Assembly (NCBI RefSeq): GCF_001949145.1 | Contig: NW_019091442.1 | Location: 1,041,531-1,105,530 of the forward strand | Reading direction: 5' to 3' | Origin: Acanthaster planci | Lineage: Eukaryota; Echinodermata; Asteroidea; Valvatida; Acanthasteridae | Length of the DNA: 64,000 nt | Part shown: piece after piece, positions 35,795 through 45,984 of the stretch | How positions within the stretch are numbered: the stretch's first letter is position 1 | How the letters are laid out: each line of letters starts with the position of its first letter | Translations under genes and position numbers: made by a program | The notes under the pieces: generated by a model | Database searches by the model: none | What the model was told of the DNA's origin: nothing | Seen by the model: the letters and a program-made list of their open reading frames with translations, nothing else

Positions 35795-36470
35795 GCAGTA
35801 ACCATGGAAACCCCGGCATGTTGACGCCACAAACGGCCTTTTTCAAGGCCAACCATGGCACCATGTGAAATGCGTCCCCATCGCGGTGCTGGAAATGTGC
35901 AGAATTTTGTGTAGCCAAATCTCACTCCCAAAAATAAACAAAAGTTTGAAAATAAAGAACGAAGAACAAAAGATTAAGACAGACACCAATAGCATTTATG
36001 TTTTTATAAAATGTTATTGCAGCGCAACAAGGTGCACCCTCATGTGATGAAAAAAGTCGGCCGACTCATCGGGAATTCCTGCACTAGTACACATGTGCAA
36101 GGCGCTGCATTGCGGTGTGGTATCAGAAATGGGACCACAACAATGCGTCACACATGCACAATGCAAAAGTAAGATTTGCCACACAAAGGTACACAGTTTA
36201 AATGATTTACAGTACATGTAATGTGTTATATCAGCCGATTGACAACAAAAATCCTCAGCAAAAATGTCTTTCTATGGCTTATTTATTTGAGAGGATTTAA
36301 GAGCCGAGTTTAACACAAACTGTCACTTGAACCAATGAAGGAAAATACTACACACTATCATGATGTCCAGTTATTGAAAACACACATCAGGCCTCAGAAG
36401 TGTGTTAAGAGTACAGTTGCAGAACGGTTGCAATATTGCTTAGTTTGACCCCTGTTAAAAGCCAACTTAC

Positions 36471-36668
36471 CGAGGCTTCATCCCCCTGTGCAAGTACACC
36501 CATTGAGACAAGTACGTAGCCCTTAGCTCCGGCATTAGCATCTTCAGCATTAGACAACAGCAGCCACTTGTTCATAATGGAGTGATTATCAGCCTCATAC
36601 ACTGTCCCAATGTCCAGCTCAAAATTTCCAATGAAGGCATCACTACGAAGTTTCCGCGAATTGAACAC
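36471..36668 (-). CDS. Ferlin exon: end of C2B and FerI
   Basis: Sixty-six codons begin VFNSRKLRSDAFIGNFELDI (last C2B strands). They continue into the FerI motif with YEADNHSIMNKWLLL, SNAEDANAGAKGYVLVSM and QGDEAS. FerI is a short conserved ferlin segment between C2B and C2C. The acceptor is tttag|gtg and the donor cctcg|gtaagt, phase 0 at both ends. Confidence 0.95.
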
Positions 36669-37264
36669 CTAAATTGTAGGAAAAAAAGAAGAAATTATAG
36701 ACCTTTTTCCAATGACATCACGATCGTGCTGGACCTATTTGTTGTGATGGTAATGAGTGCATAGTGTTGTGATGGTAATCTACTTATTCAAGATGAAATA
36801 AGCAAGCATACAGCATTTGCATGTGGGCTTGCACATGGTTGAAGCTGCCCCTAGGAATATATGCGATCACTCGTGGCCAAGGCGGTCCACAGGTGGTAGT
36901 ATTGTTTACGTTTAGTCACATGGGTGAAAAGGGTCTACAACAGGTCTTTTTGTCATTACAGTAACTTAAATGCCAGTCAACTTTTCCGATGGGAATTGGT
37001 CATGTGCAATAAACTGTATTCAAAATTTGTTTGTTTTAAATGAATATTACTACCAATCCTACAGATTTTTGAGGCCAATATTTATCCTTGATAAGTGAGA
37101 CACAGGGGTTTCAAAATATACTCCATTTTAATCTTAATCATTTCTGTGAACCCTCTAAATGATGAAGTAAATTTACCAAAAAGATCATAATACTGGATAA
37201 GCAATCATTACTTTTTTTTACATAATGCATAAAAATTCCTTTCAAAGACATGATCTCATTTTAC
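36669..37264. other. Ferlin intron, 0.6 kb
   Basis: AT-rich. Nothing was recognised. Confidence 0.7.
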
Positions 37265-37327
37265 CTGAAAGTTTATAACCTCATCAAAGAGTTCAGCTGG
37301 GCTGGCATGAAAGTTGAAGAAAAATAC
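37265..37327 (-). CDS. Ferlin exon: middle of C2B
   Basis: A 63-bp exon of 21 codons reads VFFFNFHASPAELFDEVINF and ends Gln. It matches the ferlin pattern of an aromatic strand, a short loop, then SPxELxDE. The borders are tgcag|gta and ttcag|gtaaaa, both phase 0, so the exon could be skipped without changing frame. Confidence 0.9.
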
Positions 37328-37785
37328 CTGCAATAGAAACAAAAATATGTCATGGACTGTATGTTGACCAGTTGAGAACAGCTGTGTGGCCTGCTCACAA
37401 GAGCTATGCATGTACCGGTACATGACGCGTACACCTATGGAGGACATCTATGCGTACACCTTGTTCACATATGTGAACTTACCACTGCATGTAAAAAGCA
37501 CACAGCTGGGGTTGAATTAACTCCAATATCTTGGTGCCCCGCAGGGCCAGTGGGAAGTGCACCGCACTGGCCCTCATGAAAATTTGGTGGCCCAGGTTGA
37601 GTACATGTAATGAAATTGATCAGGCCTACCACACATGCCCATTTGAGTCAGTCAAACCTCACCAAAACAGCTGATTGGCAAGCCTGGCTGGATTTAAATG
37701 CACTTTTTGAGGCCACAAAAATTAGTTCCGCTTCTAGTTAGACGTCCAATCCTAATTGTTGGCACGACTATAAAATCTATATTGA

Positions 37786-38029
37786 GGTAATTCTGGAAAT
37801 TAGGGGTCAAAAAGTGTCACATTTTAACGTCCCTGTTACACAGACCTTTGTTATTTGACATGGGAAATATCACTGGAATTGATTTCAAACTGTTAGTATT
37901 TGTTTGGCAGGTAATTTGCATTCCTTTATCACTCGTGGAAATTAGAAAATGTGCTCTGAACTTGGAAAATCATATGTCACATGTGACAGGGACACGAAAA
38001 AAATGGACATCTAAATTTTGGAATTACCC
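37786..38029. mobile_element. Foldback MITE, copy 2
   Basis: GGTAATTCTGGAAATTAGGG opens the element, and its inverted partner CTAAATTTTGGAATTACCC closes it. Inner arms carry GTCCCTGTTACA and TGTGACAGGGAC. The flanks ATTGA and ATTGG are a near-matching 5-bp duplication. The middle GATTTCAAACTGTTAGTATT is shared with the copy at 14186. Confidence 0.7.
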
Positions 38030-39059
38030 ATTGGTTAGTTAGAAAAAAATATTAAAAAATTTTTAAAAAGGAAAAAAAATCCTGTCTTTCCTGCCTTCAC
38101 AAACCACCATTGAAAAATTCCTTTACATCTAAAAGTGTGTATTTTTTGGCCTGCTTGCCTGTACATAAACAACATTTGGAAAGAAAGTTCTGTTAACCGG
38201 TATTTTCACAAGTTCCGGGCCCTTTGCATTTCGCTATGGTGGTGGTGAATACACGCACACAATATCGCTCAATGTATAGAAGCAAGACTTCGTTGATTCC
38301 CGATGCACCACGCCATGCCAAAGAAGGCGTGATGGTAAAGTGGCAATGTATCCCGGTCAAAATAGCATCGTACAATTCACTGTAAACACACGCACTTCTA
38401 CAGCTGTACCTGGCAGCATTTTTCATGATTGCCCAAGTCAATATCCAGAATGTCCGCGAATATGCTCCGATGCATACCCCACCCAACTTCAGTTTGATGT
38501 GAAGCGGAGAAAAGATTTTCTTTGGATAGGTCTGTATGGAGGTGACACCGTCATTGAACCCTGTTTTTTTTAAGGCAATCTCAATGGTGAACGTTTACCT
38601 TGAGATTACCTTAAGATAATAATGACCTAAGTTCAGAATCGTCGCAGCAGTTGAGACCTTAAGAGGACAGAGAGACGTAATCAGGAATGCATTGAGAGTG
38701 ATGAGAACCAGAGCTGAATCTTGTATTGAAAGGAATGGGGGGCACGTCGAAGGACAAGGGGTTAGGTCAAGACAGGCATAAGCACCCAAATGTTAAATCA
38801 CTGAATAAAATTTTGTTAAGGACACACTAGTTTTTTTTTTAAGGTATGAAAATTGTCGGAGTTAGGCTGTGGTGAATCTGATGTAAGACCAGGTCTGACA
38901 TGGTTGATTGAACTGCGTCATGCTCAGTCATCTGTGATAGTAAATTGGATTTCTTGGTGTCATAAGAAAGAGGACATCATTAGTCAATGAGAAGTGTATA
39001 GCATCAAGCTTTTCTGCATTTAGAATTTTTTTTCCAGGGCTTTAAAGAGCATACAGTAT

Positions 39060-39640
39060 GAGGTCAATTTTTGTTTGAAATCCTTCTTATTCTAGTTATC
39101 TGCATAATTTCAACCCGATGGGACACGTACTTAAAGAGGTATAGGGTTTTTAAGAGTGCACTTTTAAGGTCACATGACTTGGCACCTAATGAAGCCATCA
39201 TCAGAGTTGGTTCGTTTTTGTCTTTCACACATCCTTTCTAGTTATCTGCAAAATTTCAACCCAATGAGACACGTGCTTCAGGAGATATAGGGCTTTAAAG
39301 AGGGCACATTTAATGACACGTGACTTGGCACGGGATGACATCATCACCTTAGGGCAATTTTTGTCTATATCCCTTCCCTTTCTAGTTACCTGCAAAGTGT
39401 CAACCCAATGAGACATGTACTTTTATACTGCTTTTAAGAGTGCACCTTTAATGTCATGTGACGCCTGATGATGTCATCATCACATGTGGGCAATTTTCGT
39501 CTGTATCCCTTCCCTTTCTAGTTATCTGCAAGGTTTCAACCTTAAGGTCACATGACTTTGTACTTTGTACCGTCATCATCACATGTGGTCCGTTTTCAAC
39601 GCAATCGGACACGTACTTCAGGAGGTATAGGCCTCTGAAA
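39060..39640. repeat. Degenerate tandem repeat, unit about 136-146 bp
   Basis: TCTAGTTATCTGCAAAATTT followed by CAACCCAATGAGACACGTAC, TATAGGG, GAGTGCACnTTTAA and GTCAC(A/G)TGAC recurs starting at 39091, 39237, 39381 and 39517. The units are about 80-90 percent alike by eye. Confidence 0.8.
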
Positions 39641-39784
39641 TTGGCACCCTAAATGCCATGTCACATGATAGGTGGTGACGTCATGATGATGATTTTTTTA
39701 ATGGGCCCTGTCTACCCTCAGGGCCAGGTATGGACTTACATGTAATATGTATCAAGTCTGATTGAAAAAGAGAGCTTTAGTCTT

Positions 39785-40200
39785 GCTGTTGAAAAACGTG
39801 TAAAAAAATATTGGAAAATATCAAATATTATAAATTCCACAATAAATCAGGTGATTACATCATTATGATGTCATGTTTCGGAAGACACCCTTGCTATACA
39901 TTACTTGAGTATGTAAAGTTTCAAAGTCATATGACTTTCTTTAATGCCCAAAGATGCGACAAGAAAAACAGCTGGAAGTTTCGCTCACCCTGTGTGGCTG
40001 TTGAAAAATGTGTACAGAACAAGGGGAAAATATTAAATATTTCAAATTCCATAATAAATCAGGTGATGATGTCATCAAGAGGTCATGTTTCACGAAAGAC
40101 CTTTGCTGTATATTATTTATGTGTGTAAAGTTTCAAAGTCATGTGACTTTGTTTAATGCCAAAAGAGGTGATGAGAAAAAGGGGGGAAGACCAAGAAGAA
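39785..40200. repeat. Two tandem copies, 211-bp unit
   Basis: GTTGAAAAACGTGTA, AATAAATCAGGTGAT, TCATGTTTC and AAAGTTTCAAAGTCAT recur exactly 211 bases apart (for example 39841 and 40052, and 39915 and 40126). The TGATGTCAT-type element is shared with the repeat at 2740. The block ends in an AAGAAGAAGAAAAA tail. Confidence 0.75.
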
Positions 40201-41578
40201 GAAAAAACTCCCCAAAATTTAAACAAATCAAAACTAAGTAGAAAAACAAAGCTTTTCCGCATAGCGTACTATGCCAAGAAGCCAATAAATGGTGGCTGCC
40301 AATTTCCAAAATATTTAGCCATGTCCAAGAAATGCAGAAATTAATCTCTGATTCCTTTTTTTCAAAACACACTTACTATATACACGTATGAGTACATCAT
40401 TGTTAACTTGTTTTCAAAGATGGACTAAGCAGATATTACACGAGTGTGGTGTCAATGTTACATCTGTAACACTGTTCTCAAGGGCAAACAAGATCACTCT
40501 ATGAAAATTTTACAAGAAATGACACACATGTGTGGGAATCATTGAATATTGACAATTAAAAGCCTTTTGCTTGGCAAAGAATTTAAATATAAAATAAGTA
40601 CATGTACATCACATGGCATTTTCAACAATTAGCAGAAGACTTAGTTAGAACCCATTTTCCGCACCATGACATTAATTCTTTAGAGAAAAACATTTCTTCT
40701 GTTCACTTCAATATTAAATGAAATAGCTGATTCTAAAATTGCAAAGTTTCTATTGTCTTGTGTTTGTGTTCACTGGCCTTTGTGGTGAGGAGATTGGGAT
40801 GTAATATGCACAAGGTCAATGTTACATCCGCAATAGTTTATCAACACTTTTACCCAGATTTAAGTCTTTAGAGATTATAAATTCTTTAGTCGATGAATGA
40901 CTATAATCTGTATATTCAATACAGCTTATCAGTTGGATTCTTTGAGATTGCTGTGTTTGAAGGACAACTTTCAAAAATAAAAATAGTACTTCTGTTCAAG
41001 TTGTAACTGAACAAGTACATTTGTCTAGTATCATTTTTTTGTTTTGAGTCTTTTTCAATCCATAAAAATGATTTTTTGATACCTGCTGCATACAAGGTAA
41101 ACTACTGACCAAATTTCCCCGGAATCTGAAGATAATTTGAGCTGCAGTTAAACTGAATATTTTTTCGTTGTGAGAAACTAGGAAAATGACTGCTACGGTC
41201 AACAAAGGCCTGGGGTTTGCATGTCGTGTGTGCATATTTATACTCGACAGATCGGATTGTGGTATTGGTATTCTCTGTTATGCAGGGGTCAGCGTGTTTC
41301 CTGTTTGTGGTTAACTCCTTTCGTGTCTGTTGGACTTGATAAATGCTGACAAGCTAAGCATGCTTGCATGTCAACTAAAATTCTGACCTGTACAGCACAC
41401 TCTAACCAGCTTTGGCATGCACACAATTGCTAAAATTAGGCTAGTCAAATTTTCAAGCTCTTGCAACATTAAATGCTCTAAGAAAACTTACTTGAATCAA
41501 CCACTGTACTACTTTGAGATTTTTACTCGAAAGGTTTGTTTTCAATTTATAAGCAGTAGTTCAGAATGTATACTGTAC

Positions 41579-41774
41579 CTCGTCCCAGTAAGGCCTGTTG
41601 GTAGACTTCTTCACTCTAGTCATCTTTGTCTGGTTTGAAACAGTTACTTTAAGCACAGGGTGAATGTTGCCCCCTGCTAGTTGACGTGCCTCCCAAACTT
41701 TGACTCGAACCTGGAAATCTTGAGGTTTCTTGGACAGCTTGCCTCTGCGCTTTTTTCTCTTGCGCATACCGGCA
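41579..41774 (-). CDS. Ferlin exon: basic stretch and first half of C2B
   Basis: It begins [20 protein letters not shown] and continues as C2[31 protein letters not shown] and RPYWDE. KPQDFQ-R-V and the NI-P-VKV pattern are ferlin C2B hallmarks. The loop that would carry calcium-binding Asp residues reads AGGNIHP and has none, as in other ferlin C2B domains. The acceptor is tctcag|tgc and the donor gacgag|gtacag, phase 0. The strongly basic opening directly follows the acidic exon. Confidence 0.93.
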
Positions 41775-42307
41775 CTGAGAAAAGGTAAAGGTAAATATTC
41801 GCACATTATGTTTGCAATATCAACAAAATTAAATGTATTTTCAGCTCAAACAGTCTCATTACACATTATGGCAGCTCACTGATGGTGTGCGTAAAATGAA
41901 CATTCAGAATAACAGCCGCCATACTGCTAACTTTTTCTCACCTTTGTCAGCATTAATTTTTCATAATTCTTATGTTGTTTCTTTGAAATGTTGCTGGACT
42001 TTGTTACATGTTATACATGAACTTCAGATTTACCTTGCAGAACTTTCTAGAGAAATCTATTTTCATTTCATCTCTACATGTATTACAGATCTTAAAACTT
42101 TATATGTTAAAGGGCCAATGGCAATTCATAGGACTTTACCAAAGAGCATATACATACCTGTACAGAAGATAGTGTGAACATCAGTATTCCTACTGAACGA
42201 ATTCAATGGCAACACAATAGAAAAATGTACATCAATTTCTCAATACATGTACAAGGACAGAAAAAAGGATAACAAGACATGACTCTTGTCCAATGAGCTT
42301 GACTTAC
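41775..42307. other. Ferlin intron, 0.53 kb
   Basis: AT-rich, between the linker exon and the C2B exon. Nothing else was recognised. Confidence 0.7.
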
Positions 42308-42440
42308 ATTGCAGCAGCACCTCCTCCGCCCCCTCCTCCACCATCCTCATCACCACCATCCCCTTCACCACCTTCATCACCATCATCTCCTTCATCCTCA
42401 TCTGCATCACCTTCATCTGCATCACCATCAGCAGCTGTTC
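42308..42440 (-). CDS. Ferlin exon: acidic and polyglycine C2A-C2B linker
   Basis: Forty-three full codons read TAADGDADEGDADEDEG and continue with Asp/Glu/Gly to a run of eight Gly and AAA. Only this frame joins the exons on both sides (acceptor caacag|gaa, donor gcaat|gtaagt). The same position in myoferlin is also an acidic Gly/Glu/Asp linker. The DNA looks like a GAT/GGA simple repeat, so a gene finder with masking would probably skip it. Low-complexity open frames on both strands here are shadows. Confidence 0.87.
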
Positions 42441-42635
42441 CTGTTGTACAGCAATATTTCTTTCAATTATATTTTTCTCCAATAAATGTTTTATTTTTTA
42501 TTTCACACATGTACATTATTTTGATAAAATTAATAATTCTTAGCAAAACAGGTTTGTTTCAAGAATAGTTTTGCTCTGGAAATTTCCACTCCCGTGTGGC
42601 TGTTGATACAGACACTGACAAACCACAATGCAATA

Positions 42636-43306
42636 CAGTGAAACACCGCGATAATGAACAAAATGGGGTCCACGCTAAATGTTCGGTACAGCGGTCGTTT
42701 GGTATAGTGAATTTAACTGCCAAATGTTTCATTGCCATGTTGAAAAGCTCCTTCTCTTGTCTAACCACAGTGCACCCTCTTGTGATACCTTGGTTAGCTG
42801 TTTTCCTGATGTTTTGCTGTTGCATTCAAGTACAAGGTTTCTAGAAATGTATCTGTTAAATATTTTTGTTTCTTACTTAAACTTGAGTCAAAAAATTGAT
42901 ATCAAGTTTATCCTAAAAGTTGTGAAACTACCGCCCAGGACCAATCTCTGATGCATGCTGTGGCGAATCTCGGTTGATTTGTGTATCAGTGGCGCCCTCT
43001 TTAGACTACTGTTAGTGCAATGCCACCGTGCGCATACGTGCGGTTTTCTTCCACACCCGATCATGTGGAGTCACAAAACCAGTGTCTATTCAATACCATT
43101 GACAGCTAGTGGCTTTCCCTTCTAATCCTTGGGGAAATAATGGCCACTTGTCACTTTCCAACATAAAAAAAATGAATGTTTCATCCGGTTGACGTTCGGG
43201 AATTACAAACGGCAACTGAGTGTTAGGCAGGTTCTGTGCACAAATTATTGGGAGCCAAGGACGATGTTCTGTACAGCCAAATGTTCAGTATAGCGACGTT
43301 CCACTG
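42636..43306. mobile_element. Non-autonomous Tigger/mariner-type element, 671 bp
   Basis: The left end CAGTGAAACACCGCGATAAT and the inverted right end CAGTGGAACGTCGCTATACT resemble the known Tigger terminus (CAGT..AACC.CGCTATAA.G). A TA dinucleotide flanks each side (42634-42635 and 43307-43308). No transposase frame is inside. It lies 195 bp from the acceptor of the acidic-linker exon. Confidence 0.85.
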
Positions 43307-45278
43307 TACAAAGATTTCCTATTATGAATACAACACTAAAATAATGCTCAATATTGCCACTGAAAATCAACAAAACTAGTTTTCTGCAAAAGTAAGTTCT
43401 GAGAGTTGTACCAACAATTATTTATGACTTGGACCAATAACACCCAAGAGGTTTAGTCAATCAGATGTATGTATGTGCAACTGTGAACCAATCAGGGCGT
43501 AACTTCAAAGGGCACAATGCTTGTTTTGGAGAGAAAGTGAATACAATATACATGTATGCCTCATTCTTTTAAAACATATCAAGCAAGCTGGATCATGTGG
43601 TAAAGTACATATGTTTCACAAAATGGGGTCACATGTTCTGTCCATTAGTGAAATAAAAAAAACAGAATATACATGTATGTACGTATGATTTGTATTACAA
43701 CGTGCATACATGTATATAATCAAGTACATGTACATTACGGTACATTGCAAGTGAAAGTTAACCTTTGAATGGGAAATTTTTTTCACACTTTTTTCTTTTT
43801 CAATGGAATTCATTTCCATTTAACAAACTGAGAAAAACTTTTCCCAAAGGAGAAAAGATTACAAGGTGGGGTAGGGAAAATAAAAACCACATGTGGTCCA
43901 GGTTCAGATAAAGAAATGTTGAGATGGGAGGATTAATACTTTTGGCAGATTGGATGCTCAGTATAAAAGAATTTAACGATGGGGAGAGGAAAAAATAAAA
44001 TCCACTAGTGGACCAGGTTTGGGAAAAATAATTAGTATCCCGTAAAATATTCTTGAGTCCAGGATATAATATTTTCAGTCTTCGGAAATATATATATTCT
44101 GAGTCAGCACAAATTCTAGTCATGCTGACAATATTGATAGTCTAGTGAAACAAATGTTCCAAGGCCAAGGGAAATAATATGTAATCATCAGTGTCAGACC
44201 TAAGGGGATGGGAGCAGTGTTGAAATTCCCTCTGGTCTATGTCCCAAGTGCTGCCCATCTGCCCATGAAGATCGAGGAAGAGGCAGAGCAGGATTTGACC
44301 TGCGAGTAAAAGGGAAGGAGGACCAGAGCTGTTCCATGGTACCTCCTCCAAATCCTTCAAGACCAACGGTAAGTTAGCAACAGGTTTCTCCTGTCTAGAG
44401 ATGGATGGAATTAAATCAACCCTTTCACTTGGGAAGTTCACCAGACCTATTTCTGAACAAAGTCTTATGTGAAAGTGTGGATAGACACGAAAACCTCATG
44501 AATTATCTTGAATGAGGTGACACTTTTTGGGGGGGTACCCCAAGTGAGACTGCAGTGAGAGCTGGACAACAGGGGAAAATGCTTTCAAGTCATAAAGGAA
44601 GCGACTCAGATAAGCTATGAACAATGAAAAAGGTCAGAGACTGAAGAAAAGTTTATCTACATCGAACGAGGAGTCATTGCCAGAAGACCGGTTAAAAGTC
44701 AGGTGGAAGTTACGCTTAGTGACGATGAACAGCTCCAGTACATGCAAATGAAGGTGAAACATTTCTGGAAAATGAAAAAAAAAGTCTTGTCTTAAATACA
44801 GAACGGTCGTACACATTCCTGAATAGAAGGACTCCAGCCGTTTTACTGCATGCATGGGAAATCAAGGTCTAAGCGCATGCATCCCAGCTCATCATCACCA
44901 CTGATGACATCACCCACAACTTTGATAAAGGTTTTCAAACCAGGAGTGATATTTGAAGAAACTGAAAATCTGGGAGGAAAAATTATATTGGCCTCCTTCA
45001 GCACCAGTATGTCCCTAATCCTCCATTTTAACAACTACCTGCAGAGTCCTCACTAGATTTTGTTCTATTAATTTCTGATAAAGCAAAAAAAAATTCTGCT
45101 TCCAGTTTCCAGACGCTTTTAACTGGCAAGTTAGAGCAAATCAAAACAAAACTTTTAAAAATAATATTTAAAATCTTGTTATCTTTTCTTTCTTCAGAAA
45201 ACACCGCCCACAAACATTTTTCACATCAACACGCTTGTATTTATGTTTTCCTACTTACTTCCTATTTTTCAAAAGAAA

Positions 45279-45564
45279 CTCTCCCCACCACCTAGAGTAG
45301 GCCGAGTCTATCAGTGAATACCTACACAGATGACCAATACATTTGCCTATTTCCCGAGACCATTATGCCATTCACTAAATTCTCAATCTATCAATAGTGC
45401 GCCCTCATCTCACACAATGCTAAGCAGAATGGCTGCCACATTTTTTCTGTTTTTCGAAGCTCAAGAGTGCCAAGAACAAGTGGGGAGGAAGGGTGGGAGA
45501 GGGGTAATCTGGGTAGGTATTCAGTGGTAGACTCGGCCCACTCTACAGGAGGTGGGGGAGAGTC
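45279..45564. mobile_element. Inverted-repeat element, arms about 50 bp
   Basis: ACTCTCCCCACCACCTAGAG and ...GGCCGAGTCTATCAGTGAATACC at the left pair with GGTATTCAGTGGTAGACTCGGCC and CTACAGGAGGTGGGGGAGAG at the right. No clear target duplication was seen. Superfamily unknown. Confidence 0.7.
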
Positions 45565-45691
45565 TACTGCCTACTCATCAGATTTACCGATACTAATTGC
45601 AGAGTACCACCTCACCAAGAATGTGGGTAGACAAGGTCTAAAGTTCATGTAGGTACTTGGAAGGGGATGATAAAAAAATATGAGTATCAGC

Positions 45692-45976
45692 CAGTGTTGT
45701 AGTCGAGTACTTTTTTCCCGAGTACCGAGTACTGCCGAGTACTTTGACTGCCGAGGTAAGTTAACTTAAAGGATTTTTTTATCGAGTACTGTTAATCGAG
45801 TACAAGTACTTTGATGCTTGAGTACAATTTTTGGATGTCGAGTCGAGTATTTTGTAGCCCGAGTATAAGAACTGTAGTTCGAGTACGAGTACTTGGACGT
45901 CCAAGTACGAGTACTCTGAAAATGGTCTTCAAGTAGTACTCAAGTACGAATACCGAGTATGAGTACTACAACACTG
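45692..45976. mobile_element. hAT-type element, 285 bp, with GAGTAC arms
   Basis: CAGTGTTGTAGTCGAGTAC and GAGTACTACAACACTG form the ends, with a perfect 8-bp duplication GTATCAGC (45684-45691 and 45977-45984). Nearly the whole interior is a degenerate CGAGTACTTT/AAGTACGAGT array in inverted halves, so the transcript would fold back. It sits a few bases left of the DIRS-like fragment. Confidence 0.93.
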
Positions 45977-45984
45977 GTATCAGC

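Larger units (their letters stand above)
30525..36470. other. Ferlin intron, 5.9 kb
   Basis: It contains a hAT-type element (31289), a dead Tigger transposase (33.4-34.9 kb) and the hAT-type element at its stop codon (34937). The stretches 30.6-31.2 and 31.5-33.3 kb show nothing I can identify. Confidence 0.7.
37328..41578. other. Ferlin intron, 4.25 kb
   Basis: It contains the foldback MITE at 37786 and the two tandem-repeat blocks at 39060-40200. The rest, including 40.3-41.5 kb, is AT-rich with no recognised feature. Confidence 0.7.

Noticed and set aside
42293-42568. Plus-strand Pro/Ser-rich frame over 42.3-42.6 kb
   Set aside because: It is the antisense of the acidic-linker exon, which is fixed by splice phase and homology.
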